This document shows positions 6,594 through 14,736 of a DNA stretch of 33,179 nucleotides, in pieces. The notes beneath the pieces were generated by a model that was not told where the DNA came from, did no database searches, and was given only the letters and a program-made list of their open reading frames with translations. Numbering within the stretch: position 1 is the first letter of the stretch; every line of letters begins with the position of its first letter. The DNA is taken from assembly GCA_041628615.1 (NCBI GenBank), contig JBFKOW010000015.1:1-33179 (forward strand), given 5' to 3'. Position numbers and translations under genes: made by a program. The stretch comes from JAMWZF01 sp041628615 (GTDB taxonomy: Bacteria; Pseudomonadota; Alphaproteobacteria; Rhodobacterales; Rhodobacteraceae).

Positions 6594-9152
6594 CTAGATC
6601 TCGGCCTCCTGCGCCCCCGCGAGGACCAGCTGTGCGGCAGAAAGCCGCGCCACCGGCACCCGGTAGGGCGAGCACGACACGTAGTCGAAGCCGTTCTCCC
6701 GGCAGAACCTGATCGCCGTGCGGGTGCCGCCATGTTCGCCGCACACCGCGAGGGTGACGCCCGGCTGGGCGGCGCGGGCACGGGTCGCGCCGATCCCGAT
6801 CAGTTCGCCCACCCCGTCCTCGTCCAGGGTGTGGAACGGGTCCTCGGCATAGACGCCCTGCTCGACGTATTGCCGCATGAAGCGCCCGGCATCGTCGCGC
6901 GACAGGCCATAGGTCATCTGGGTCAGGTCGTTGGTGCCGAAGGACAGGAAGGCGGAATGCGCGGCGATGTCGCCGGCCCGCAGACAGGCGCGCGGGGTCT
7001 CGACCATCACCCCCAGCCGGTAGTCGAAGGGGGCGCCGGTCTCGTTGTGGACCGCCACCGCCACCGCGTCGATCCGGGACCGGACCAGTTCCACCTCGCG
7101 CATCGCGCTGACCAGCGGGATCATGATCTCGGGCACCACGGTGATGCCGCGGGTGGCGACCTGGGCGGCGGCCTCGAAGATCGCGCGGGCCTGCATCTCG
7201 TAGATCTCGGGCACCGTCACGCCGAGGCGGACGCCGCGCATCCCCAGCATCGGGTTGTATTCCTCCAGCGCCTCGACCCGGGCCTGAACGTCGGCCAGCG
7301 GCAGGTTCAGACCGGCGGCCAGATCGCGCATCCCGGACTTGTCGGCGGGCAGGAACTCGTGCAGCGGCGGATCGAACAGCCGGATGCAGACCGGGTGGCC
7401 GGCCATGATCTCGAACAGCTCGGCGAAATCGGCAAGCTGCATCGGCAACAGCCGGTCGAGCACCGCCCGGCGGTCCTCGGCGGTGTCGGCGAAGATCATC
7501 TCGCGCATCACTTCGAGCCGGTCGCGGTCGAAGAACATGTGCTCGGTCCGGCACAGCCCGATCCCCTCGGCGTCGAAGCGGCGGGCCACCTTGGCGTCCT
7601 CGGGGGTGTCGGCATTGGCGCGCACGCCGATGTCGCGGATCTCGTCGGCCCAGCCCAGCAGGGTCTGGAACGCGTCGTCGAGCCCGGCATCGAGCAGCTT
7701 CGGCGCGCCGGCGAGGACCTCGCCGCTGCTGCCGTCCACGGTGATGATCTCGCCGCTCTGGAACTCGCGGCCGCCCGGCGCGATCAGGACCTTGCGGCGG
7801 CGGTCGATCGCCAGGTCCGAGGCGCCCACGACGCAGGGTTTGCCGAGGCCCCGGCCGATCACCGCGGCGTGGCTGGTGACGCCGCCGCGCATGGTCAGCA
7901 CGGCGACGGCGGCATGCATCCCGCGGATGTCGTCGGGCGAGGTTTCGCGGCGCACCAGGATGCAGGGCTCGTCCCGCGCGGCGCCGGCCTGCGCCTCGGC
8001 GGAGGTGAACACGATCCGGCCGCTGGCCGCGCCGGGGCTGGCGGCGATCCCGCTGACCACGCGGTCGCGCGTCGCCGCCGGATCGACCTGCCGGTGCAGC
8101 AGGGTGTTGAGCGTCGCCGGATCGACCCGCATCACCGCCTCGGCCGGGGTGATGATGCCGTCCTCCGCCAGCGCCACCGCGACGCGGACCTGCGCCCTGG
8201 GCGAGCGCGGCACGCGGACCGCGTCCAGCACCTTGACCGCGCCTTCCTCGATCACGAACTCGATCTGCATCTCCTCGCGCAGCCGGGTGCGGCACAGGTC
8301 GCCGAAGCGCAGCAGGTCGGCAAAGAGATCGGGCCTGCGGTCCTCCAGCGAGGGGCCGCGCGGGTCGCGGGTGAGGTAGATCGCGCCGGATCCGGTCAGC
8401 GCCTCGCGGCCCTGCGACTGGCTCAGGTAGCGGCCGGTGATCTGCGCCGCGCCGGTCTCGGGGTTGATGAACTGGATCACGCCCGAGCCGCACTTGCCCG
8501 GGCCGATGCCCAGCGCCATCGCCTGCACGACAAGGCCCAGACCGGCATCGGGCGGCGCCCCCTTGGCCTGCCGCAGCAGCCGGGCGGTGGTGCCGTCCCA
8601 GGCCCAGGCCATGGAGCGGAGCACCTCCTCGAGCTGGCGGCGCGGATCCTGCGGGAAGGGCTCGTCGGTCTCGTCCTCGTAGGCCTGCAGGGCCAGCGCG
8701 AGGGCCTCGTGATCGGCCCGGTCCGGGTCGAAGTCGAACACCTCCATGTCGAGCCGGGCGACCTGCACCGCGTAGGACTGCACGAAACGCAGGTAGAGCC
8801 GGGTCGCCGCCGCCTCGCCCATCGTGCCGCACATCCGGTCGTGCATCGCGTCGCACATGCCGATGTTGAGCACCGCGCCGGGGCCGCCCCAGTCGGGATC
8901 CTGGCTCGACGGGCGCACCGACAACAGCGACCCGGCGCCGATATGCTCGTCGATGGCGGTCAGCCGGGGCATCTGCCCGGCGGCGATCTTCTTCACCGCG
9001 TCGAAGGACAGCGCCACCGTGGGCGGGATCGGCAGGTCGAGCCGCAGCAGGCGCTGCAGACACTTCGCCCGCCCGCCATGCACATCGGCGCGGAGCGGGG
9101 CCTCGACGGTGATCGGGATCACGTCCGGGTCGGGACGAAGCTCTTTCTGCAC
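6594..9152 (-). CDS. Divergent pyruvate phosphate dikinase-like PEP-utilising protein
   Basis: The 852-residue product aligns along its length with PPDK. The C-terminal half is well kept: phosphohistidine H428 in M-R-G-G-V-T-S-H-A-A, G-L-C-R-T-E-H-M-F-F (532-541), P-M-L-G-M-R-G-V-R (634-642), E718 in M-V-E-T-P-R-A, F-G-T-N-D-L-T-Q (738-745) and catalytic C804 in V-C-G-E-H-G-G. The N-terminal ATP-grasp half is eroded. The usual G-G-K-G-A-N-L reads G-G-R-A-K-C-L, S-V-R-S-G-A reads S-V-R-P-S-S, and the ATP-binding Gln of L-Q-T-R is Asp310. It may therefore use PEP without normal ATP turnover. Start: GTG 9152 has GGGGGAAAGGA 7 bases upstream; an in-frame ATG at 9200 would lie close to the glyS stop. 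It follows glyS by 57 bases. Confidence 0.85.
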   Translation of the reverse strand: MQKELRPDPDVIPITVEAPLRADVHGGRAKCLQRLLRLDLPIPPTVALSFDAVKKIAAGQMPRLTAIDEHIGAGSLLSVRPSSQDPDWGGPGAVLNIGMCDAMHDRMCGTMGEAAATRLYLRFVQSYAVQVARLDMEVFDFDPDRADHEALALALQAYEDETDEPFPQDPRRQLEEVLRSMAWAWDGTTARLLRQAKGAPPDAGLGLVVQAMALGIGPGKCGSGVIQFINPETGAAQITGRYLSQSQGREALTGSGAIYLTRDPRGPSLEDRRPDLFADLLRFGDLCRTRLREEMQIEFVIEEGAVKVLDAVRVPRSPRAQVRVAVALAEDGIITPAEAVMRVDPATLNTLLHRQVDPAATRDRVVSGIAASPGAASGRIVFTSAEAQAGAARDEPCILVRRETSPDDIRGMHAAVAVLTMRGGVTSHAAVIGRGLGKPCVVGASDLAIDRRRKVLIAPGGREFQSGEIITVDGSSGEVLAGAPKLLDAGLDDAFQTLLGWADEIRDIGVRANADTPEDAKVARRFDAEGIGLCRTEHMFFDRDRLEVMREMIFADTAEDRRAVLDRLLPMQLADFAELFEIMAGHPVCIRLFDPPLHEFLPADKSGMRDLAAGLNLPLADVQARVEALEEYNPMLGMRGVRLGVTVPEIYEMQARAIFEAAAQVATRGITVVPEIMIPLVSAMREVELVRSRIDAVAVAVHNETGAPFDYRLGVMVETPRACLRAGDIAAHSAFLSFGTNDLTQMTYGLSRDDAGRFMRQYVEQGVYAEDPFHTLDEDGVGELIGIGATRARAAQPGVTLAVCGEHGGTRTAIRFCRENGFDYVSCSPYRVPVARLSAAQLVLAGAQEAEI

Positions 9153-9209
9153 TGCGGCATCCTTTCCCCCGCACTCTAGCGCCGGGGCGTCACACCGCAA
9201 GGGGGAAGC

Positions 9210-11303
9210 TCAGCCCTCCAGCCGGGTGAGGTCCGCGACCAACAGGCAGGTGCTGCGGATCCGGCTCAGCAGGTTGAGCCGGTTGCGGCGCAGCACGGCG
9301 TTGTCGGCGTTGATCTGGACCGCTTCGAAGAAGGCGTCGATCGGCGCGCGCAGGCCCGCCATCGCGGTCATCGCGGCGGCGAAATCCTCGGCCTGCATCG
9401 CCGGTCCGATCGCCGCCTCGGCGGTGTCCAGCGCGGCGAACAGGGCCTTCTCCTCGGCCGCCTCGGCGAATTTCGCGTCGGCGCCGAAGGAATACTCGAC
9501 CCCGTCCTTCTCCTCGGCCTGGGTAAGGATGTTGTTGGCCCGCCGGAAGCCCTGGATCAGGTTCTCGCCGTCGTCGGTCCCGAGAAAGCCCTGCAACGCC
9601 TCGGCCCGCTTGACCAGCAGGGTCAGGTCGTCGTTGCCCGGCATGGCGAGGCAGGCGTCGATCACGTCGTGGCGGATGCCCTCGTCGCGGAGGTGGACCT
9701 TGAGGCGGTCGTGGAGGAAGGCGAGGAGGTCGTTGCTGTCTGCATACGCCTCGCCCGTTGCGTTCGATCGCGGACCGGCGACCTCGTTTGCGGCCGTGAT
9801 GGCGGAACCAAGCAGCAGCCGAATGTCGTTGTCCTGAACGATCCGGATCACCCCGAGCGCCGCCCGCCGCAGGGCGAAGGGGTCCTTCGACCCGGTGGGC
9901 TTCTCGTCGATGGCCCAGAAGCCGGTCAGCATGTCGAGCTTGTCAGCCAGCGCCACGGCCACGCTGACCGGGGCGGTCGGCACCGCGTCGGAGGGGCCAA
10001 GGGGGGCGTATTGATCCTCGCAGGACGCTGCCACGTCCTCGGGCAGGCCCGCGGCGGCACTGTAGAAGCGGCCCATAACCCCCTGCAATTCCGGGAATTC
10101 GTAGACCATCTCCGAGGCGAGGTCGGCCTTCGCCACCCGCGCCGCCTGTTCGGCCCGGTCCGGGTCCGCGCCCACCGCCGGGGCGATCTCGCGGGCCAGC
10201 GCGGCGATCCGCTCGATGCGGTCGCGCTGGGTGCCCAGCTTGCCGTGGAAGGTGACGTTGCCCAGCACGTCGAGCCAGTCGGCCATCCCCGCCTTCGCCA
10301 CCCGCAGGTCGTTTTCCCAGAAGAACTTCGCATCCGACAGCCGCGCCGACAGCACCTTGCGGTTGCCGGCGAGGATTGTCGCGCCGCCGTCCGGCGCGGC
10401 GATGTTGGCCACGGTGACGAAGCCCTCGATCCGGCCGGTGGCCGGGTTGCGCAGCGACAGGAACTTCTGGTGCTCCTTCATCGAGGTGCGCAGCACGTCC
10501 GGCGGCAGGTCGAGAAATTCGGGCGCGATCTCGCCCAGCAGCACCACCGGCCACTCCACCAGCCCCGCGATCTCGGCCAGCAGGCCCTCGTCGGGCACCA
10601 CCTCGAGCCCCCTGGCAAAGGCCATCTGCGCCGCCTCGTTGCGGATCGCCTCGCGCCGTTCCTCGGGGCGCAAGAGCACCGAGGCGCGCTTCAGCTTCGC
10701 CTCGTAATCCTCGAAGGAGACGACGGAAAACGCCTGCGGCGCGTGGAACCGGTGGCCGCGGGTCCGGTCCCCGGCCACGATCCCGTCGACCTCCAGCGGG
10801 ACCACCGCCGCGCCGGCCTCGTCGGTCAGCAGGCAGAGGATGGATTGCAGAGGCCGCACCCAGCGCAGGCTGCCCGTTCCCCAGCGCATCGATTTCGGCC
10901 AGGGGAAGCCGCGGATCGCCGCCTCCAGCACCTCGGCCACGATGTCGGCGGCGGGACGGCCGGGCCGGTCGATGACCGCGAACCACGCCTCGCCCTTGCC
11001 GGTGTCGCGGGCCTCCAGCGCGTCGCGCGCGACCCCGGCGGAGCGGCAGAAGCCCTCGACCGCCGCGTCCGGCGCGCCGACCGTCGGACCCTTGCGTTCC
11101 TCGCGCTGGGCCGGGCTTTCGGCCAGCAGCCCCTCGACCGACAGGGTCAGGCGGCGCGGCGTGGCGAAGGCCCCCGCGGAGCCGTAGGTCAGCCCGGCCT
11201 CGACGAGCCCGTCGGTGACGAGCCGCTTGAGGTCCTCGGCGGCGCGGGCCTGCATCCGGGCGGGAATTTCCTCGGACAGGAGTTCGATCAGCAGGTCGGG
11301 CAT
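9210..11303 (-). CDS. glyS: Glycyl-tRNA synthetase beta subunit
   Basis: The 697-residue product is the beta chain of the bacterial alpha2-beta2 GlyRS, which with GlyQ charges tRNA-Gly. It opens with the family start M-P-D-L-L-I-E-L-L-S-E-E-I-P-A-R-M and shows F-A-T-P-R-R-L near residue 50, the K-S-M-R-W segment, the F-L-D-L-P-P-D-V-L motif, and a C-terminal anticodon-binding-type domain including F-F-E-A-V-Q-I-N-A-D-N and R-L-N-L-L-S-R-I. Length is usual for the family. Its ATG begins one base after the stop of the DUF6446-like gene, so translation is probably coupled. The PPDK-like gene follows at 57 bases. Confidence 0.96.
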   Translation of the reverse strand: MPDLLIELLSEEIPARMQARAAEDLKRLVTDGLVEAGLTYGSAGAFATPRRLTLSVEGLLAESPAQREERKGPTVGAPDAAVEGFCRSAGVARDALEARDTGKGEAWFAVIDRPGRPAADIVAEVLEAAIRGFPWPKSMRWGTGSLRWVRPLQSILCLLTDEAGAAVVPLEVDGIVAGDRTRGHRFHAPQAFSVVSFEDYEAKLKRASVLLRPEERREAIRNEAAQMAFARGLEVVPDEGLLAEIAGLVEWPVVLLGEIAPEFLDLPPDVLRTSMKEHQKFLSLRNPATGRIEGFVTVANIAAPDGGATILAGNRKVLSARLSDAKFFWENDLRVAKAGMADWLDVLGNVTFHGKLGTQRDRIERIAALAREIAPAVGADPDRAEQAARVAKADLASEMVYEFPELQGVMGRFYSAAAGLPEDVAASCEDQYAPLGPSDAVPTAPVSVAVALADKLDMLTGFWAIDEKPTGSKDPFALRRAALGVIRIVQDNDIRLLLGSAITAANEVAGPRSNATGEAYADSNDLLAFLHDRLKVHLRDEGIRHDVIDACLAMPGNDDLTLLVKRAEALQGFLGTDDGENLIQGFRRANNILTQAEEKDGVEYSFGADAKFAEAAEEKALFAALDTAEAAIGPAMQAEDFAAAMTAMAGLRAPIDAFFEAVQINADNAVLRRNRLNLLSRIRSTCLLVADLTRLEG

Positions 11304-11304
11304 G

Positions 11305-11835
11305 TCAGTTGGCGCTTTCCGGTGCGGGCGGGCAGCCCTCGGGGGCGGGATTGCCGTCGAAGACGACCTCGCCGCAGGCATTGATCTGGTGCCAGGCAAA
11401 GGCCCGGCCGTCCGGCATCACCGCGACCACGCGGTCGATGCCGTAGTCGATGTTCTCGGTGCCGAGAAAGGCGATCGCCTCGCCGGCCTGCAGCGCGGCG
11501 CCGATCGCGGCGGCGTCGAAGCAGTCGAACCAGCCCGGCGCGACGAGCGGCTCGGGCCGGTCGTAGATCACGTAGGTCTCGGTCAGCATGGCCTGCGAAT
11601 TGACCAGGTCGAAGCAGGCCCGGTAGCGGATCGGGGAGGAGTCCGCGTCGATCCCGTTGAAGTTTTCGAACGCCACGGGCTCGGGAAGCCCGGTTGACAG
11701 CGAGGTCAGTTGCACTTCCTCGATGTCGGCCCCCGAGACCTCGTCATAGTAGGCGTAGACCTGCAGCCAGTACATGGACACGCCCGCCACCGCCGCCGTC
11801 ACCAGGATCGCCATGATCGCAATCCGCCCGTTCAT
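11305..11835 (-). CDS. DUF6446-like membrane-anchored protein between glyQ and glyS
   Basis: The product has 176 residues with a single N-terminal hydrophobic helix (about residues 5-24, I-A-I-M-A-I-L-V-T-A-A-V-A-G) and no signal-peptidase site that I can see, so it is most likely an inner-membrane anchor with a periplasmic domain. The soluble part contains several cysteines (including C-F-D-L, W-F-D-C-F-D, N-A-C-G and G-C-P-P) that could form disulfides. It resembles the family now called DUF6446, which occurs in this position in Rhodobacterales; that label is from memory. The start overlaps the glyQ stop by four bases (ATGA), and the stop lies one base before the glyS ATG. Function unknown; no tRNA-synthetase-related motif is visible. 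Confidence 0.8.
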   Translation of the reverse strand: MNGRIAIMAILVTAAVAGVSMYWLQVYAYYDEVSGADIEEVQLTSLSTGLPEPVAFENFNGIDADSSPIRYRACFDLVNSQAMLTETYVIYDRPEPLVAPGWFDCFDAAAIGAALQAGEAIAFLGTENIDYGIDRVVAVMPDGRAFAWHQINACGEVVFDGNPAPEGCPPAPESAN

Positions 11836-12758
11836 GCCGCCGCGGCGGCCCCGCCCGCCTCGGTCTGCACGAAGGCGTCGGCGCAAAGCTTGGCCAGCGC
11901 CCGGACCCGGCCGATATAGGCCTGCCGCTCGGTCGGCGAGATCACCCCGCGGGCGTCGAGCAGGTTGAACAGGTGGCTGGCCTTGATGCACTGGTCGTAG
12001 GCCGGCAGCGCCATCACGATCCGCCGCCCGGTCTTGGGGTCGTCGTGGGGCCGGGCGAGGATCGCGGCGCATTCCGCCTCGGCCTCCTCGAACTGCTTCA
12101 TCAGCACCTCGGTATTGGCCACGTCGAAGTTCCACCGGGCATACTGCGCCTCGGCCTCGCGGAACACGTCGCCGTAGGTCAGCGGGATCGGCGCGGCGGG
12201 GTCGTTGAACGGCATGTCCATGACGTGATCGACCCCGAGGACATACATCGCCAGCCGTTCCAGCCCGTAGGTCAGCTCGCCCGAAACCGGGTGGCAGTCG
12301 TGGCCGCCAACCTGCTGGAAATAGGTGAACTGCGACACTTCCATGCCGTCGCACCAGACCTCCCAGCCAAGCCCCCAGGCGCCCAGCGTCGGGCTTTCCC
12401 AGTCGTCCTCGACGAAGCGGATGTCGTGCAGGCCCATGTCGATCCCGATCGCCTGCAGCGAGCCGAGGTAGAGCTCCTGCAGGTCCGGCGGCGAGGGTTT
12501 GATGAGGACCTGGTACTGGTAGTAGTGCTGCAGCCGGTTCGGGCTGTCGCCGTAGCGCCCGTCGGTGGGCCGGCGCGAGGGCTGCACGTAGGCCGCCGCC
12601 CAGGGCGTCGCGCCCAGCGCCCGCAGCGTGGTGGCCGGGTGGAAGGTGCCGGCGCCGACCTCCATGTCGTAGGGCTGCAACACCGCGCAACCCTGCCCGG
12701 CCCAGTAGGTCTGGAGCCTGAGGACGATCTCCTGAAAACTGCGCGGCGTGTCGGCCAT
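11832..12758 (-). CDS. glyQ: Glycyl-tRNA synthetase alpha subunit
   Basis: The 308-residue product carries the class II catalytic core of bacterial GlyRS. Recognisable elements are the opening F-Q-E-I-V-L-R-L-Q-T-Y-W, G-C-A-V-L-Q-P-Y-D, E-V-G-A-G-T-F-H-P-A-T, the Y-V-Q-P-S-R-R-P-T-D-G-R-Y-G motif, Q-H-Y-Y-Q-Y-Q-V, W-E-S-P-T-L-G-A-W-G-L-G-W-E-V-W and E-R-L-A-M-Y. Together they form the ATP/glycine site. A good sigma-70-type promoter (TTGACC, 17 bases, TATTGA) lies at 12786-12814, about 20 bases upstream of the expected transcript start, making glyQ the first gene of glyQ-DUF6446-glyS and perhaps the PPDK-like gene. It is divergent from the SPOR-domain gene. Confidence 0.97.
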   Translation of the reverse strand: MADTPRSFQEIVLRLQTYWAGQGCAVLQPYDMEVGAGTFHPATTLRALGATPWAAAYVQPSRRPTDGRYGDSPNRLQHYYQYQVLIKPSPPDLQELYLGSLQAIGIDMGLHDIRFVEDDWESPTLGAWGLGWEVWCDGMEVSQFTYFQQVGGHDCHPVSGELTYGLERLAMYVLGVDHVMDMPFNDPAAPIPLTYGDVFREAEAQYARWNFDVANTEVLMKQFEEAEAECAAILARPHDDPKTGRRIVMALPAYDQCIKASHLFNLLDARGVISPTERQAYIGRVRALAKLCADAFVQTEAGGAAAAA

Positions 12759-12785
12759 GTGGCCCCCCTGGCAACGGTTCGCGGT

Positions 12786-12814
12786 TCAATATGGGCCGCG
12801 GCCGGGCGGGTCAA
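12786..12814 (-). promoter_or_regulatory. Sigma-70-type promoter of the glyQ operon
   Basis: On the minus strand TTGACC (12814-12809) and TATTGA (12791-12786) are spaced by exactly 17 bases and lie 28 bases upstream of the glyQ ATG. The -35 matches the consensus in 5 of 6 positions. This is the best promoter match I found in the window. Confidence 0.6.
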
Positions 12815-12851
12815 TCGGAGCGGCGCTTTTTCGGCTGACGCGCCGGGCCAT

Positions 12852-12862
12852 TCTGCTAGGGT
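12852..12862 (+). promoter_or_regulatory. Candidate -10 element of the SPOR/pseudoprotease gene
   Basis: TCTGCTAGGGT ends 29 bases before ATG 12892. The identical 11-mer is found on the minus strand at 23909-23899, upstream of msrB. The shared sequence and similar position suggest a -10 box plus flanking bases. No clear -35 is visible. Confidence 0.4.
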
Positions 12863-12891
12863 CCCGGCCGAGAGCGAACGGACAGGATGAC

Positions 12892-14718
12892 ATGACCGCA
12901 ATGCGTGCTTTCTTGCCTTTGGGCCTCGTGGTGCTGGGGCTGTGGATGCTGACCGCCGGCACCGCCCGCGCCCAGTCCGGCGATGCCTTCTACGTCCAGG
13001 TCGAGGCGCAGCGGACCCTGAGCGGCGCCACCGACCGGGCCCGCGCCTATGCCGCGCAGCTGCCGGACGTGACCGGGCACTTCCTCGGGACCGGCTGGTA
13101 CGGCATCGCCCTCGGTCCCTATTCCGAGGCGGACGCGAACCGGCTGCTGCGCCAGCTGCGGGGCGCGGGCCTGATCCCGGCCGACAGCTACATCGTGTCC
13201 GGCGACCGGCTGCAACAGCAGTTCTGGCCGATCGGCACCGGCGCGGCGACCGCGCCGCAGCCGCTGCCCGAGGCGATCGTCACCGCGCCCGAGACCGCAG
13301 CCCCCGACACGGCGGCCCCCGAGACCGCCGCGCCCGAGACCGCAGCCGTCCCGGAGCCGGCGCCGGCCCCCGAGCCGCCGGTCCGGACCCCCGACGAGAC
13401 CCCGCGCGAGGCCCGCGCCTCGGAAGCGCTGCTCGACAGCGACGCGCGCGCCGACCTGCAGGTCGCGCTGCAATGGGCCGGGGTCTATTCCGGCGCCATC
13501 GACGCCGCCTTCGGCCGCGGCACCCGGACGGCGATGGCCGCCTGGCAGGAGGCGAACGGGCACGAACCGACCGGCGTGCTGACCACCGGCCAGCGGGCGG
13601 AACTGCTCGCCGCCTACAATTCCGTCCTCGACGGCATGGACCTGCGGCTGGTCCGCGACGACAAGGCCGGCATCGCCCTGCCGATCCCGACCGGTGCGGT
13701 GCGGCTGAGCGGCTACGAGCCCCCCTTCGCCCGCTACGACGCGGTGTCGGACGACCTGCCGGCGCAGGTGCTGCTGATCTCGCAGCCCGGCACCGAGACC
13801 CGGCTGGCCGGCTTCTACGAGATTCTCCAGACCCTCGAGATCATCCCGACCGAGGGCCCGCGCGAGCGCAGCCGCACCGGCTTCACCATCGAGGGCCGCG
13901 ACGCGGTCCGGCACAGCTGGGCCGAGGCGACGCTGCAGGACGGCGCGATCAAGGGTTTCGTGCTGGTCTGGCCCGCCGGCGACGACGAGCGCCGCAGCCG
14001 GATCCTGTCCGAGATGCGCGACGGCTTCGCGCGGATCGACGGGCTGCTCGATCCGGCGCTGGCGCCGCCGGGCGAGGACCAGGCCATCGACCTGTTGTCG
14101 GGCCTCGAAATCCGCCGCCCGCAGCGCAGCCGCTCCGGCGTCTACATCGACGGCGACGGGACCGTGCTCACCGCCGCCGAGGCGGTCGCGGGCTGCGGCC
14201 GGATCACCATCGACGAGGTGCACGAGGCGACGGTGGCGCATCTCGACGCGGCGCTGGGGCTCGCGGTGCTGCGCCCGGTCACCCCGCTCGCCCCCCTCGC
14301 GGTGGCCGAGTTCCAGACCACCGTGCCCCGGCTGCAGGCCGAGGTGGCGGTGGCGGGCTTTCCCTATGGCGGCATCCTGTCGGCGCCGACGCTGACCTTC
14401 GGGCGGCTGGCCGACATTCGCGGGCTGCAGGGCGAGGAGGAGGTCAAGCGCCTCGATCTCGCGGCGCAGGACGGCGACGTCGGCGGGCCGCTGTTCGACG
14501 CCGGCGGCGCGGTGCTCGGCATCCTCGCGCCGCGGCCGGGGGGCGACGGGCAGGTGCTGCCGCCGGAGGTGGCGCTGGCGGTGGATTCGGACGCGATCAT
14601 CGGGTCGCTGGCGGGCGCGGGGATCGGCCTGCGGACCACCTCCGACATCGGCTTTCTCGCGCCCGAGACGCTGACCCTGCGGGCCGCCGACATGACGGTG
14701 CTGGTGGGCTGCTGGTGA
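12892..14718 (+). CDS. Secreted SPOR / peptidoglycan-binding protein with inactive trypsin-like domain
   Basis: The 608-residue protein has a signal peptide (1-27, ending A-R-A), a SPOR-like domain (about 31-105, F-Y-V-Q-V-E-A-Q to Y-I-V-S-G-D), a low-complexity Pro/Glu/Ala/Thr linker with A-A-P-E-T repeats (131-170), a PG_binding_1 domain (185-242, with A-F-G-R-G-T-R-T-A-M-A-A-W-Q), an unassigned middle region (243-400) and a chymotrypsin-fold domain (about 405-575). In the last, the usual L-T-N-A-H-V-V reads L-T-A-A-E-A-V (His to Glu430), the Asp before L-A-L-L is Gly456, and G-N/D-S-G-G-P is G-D-V-G-G-P (Ser to Val530). All three catalytic residues are lost, so a binding role at septal or denuded peptidoglycan is more likely than proteolysis. 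AGGA lies 5-9 bases before ATG 12892. Confidence 0.85.
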   Translation: MTAMRAFLPLGLVVLGLWMLTAGTARAQSGDAFYVQVEAQRTLSGATDRARAYAAQLPDVTGHFLGTGWYGIALGPYSEADANRLLRQLRGAGLIPADSYIVSGDRLQQQFWPIGTGAATAPQPLPEAIVTAPETAAPDTAAPETAAPETAAVPEPAPAPEPPVRTPDETPREARASEALLDSDARADLQVALQWAGVYSGAIDAAFGRGTRTAMAAWQEANGHEPTGVLTTGQRAELLAAYNSVLDGMDLRLVRDDKAGIALPIPTGAVRLSGYEPPFARYDAVSDDLPAQVLLISQPGTETRLAGFYEILQTLEIIPTEGPRERSRTGFTIEGRDAVRHSWAEATLQDGAIKGFVLVWPAGDDERRSRILSEMRDGFARIDGLLDPALAPPGEDQAIDLLSGLEIRRPQRSRSGVYIDGDGTVLTAAEAVAGCGRITIDEVHEATVAHLDAALGLAVLRPVTPLAPLAVAEFQTTVPRLQAEVAVAGFPYGGILSAPTLTFGRLADIRGLQGEEEVKRLDLAAQDGDVGGPLFDAGGAVLGILAPRPGGDGQVLPPEVALAVDSDAIIGSLAGAGIGLRTTSDIGFLAPETLTLRAADMTVLVGCW

Positions 14719-14736
14719 CCGGCGGGCGGCGCGCCG

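Noticed and set aside
6570..9179. An 869-codon open frame on the plus strand opposite the PPDK-like gene
   Set aside because: Low-complexity His/Gly/Arg composition and no recognisable motif; the minus strand carries full PPDK motifs.
9153..9200. Upstream ATG at 9200 as start of the PPDK-like protein
   Set aside because: GTG 9152 has a far better ribosome site, and the extra 16 residues have no counterpart at the family N-terminus.
13282..13360. Repeated A-A-P-E-T codons as a possible variable tandem repeat
   Set aside because: The copies are degenerate at DNA level and look like an ordinary Pro/Ala/Glu linker between SPOR and peptidoglycan-binding domains.
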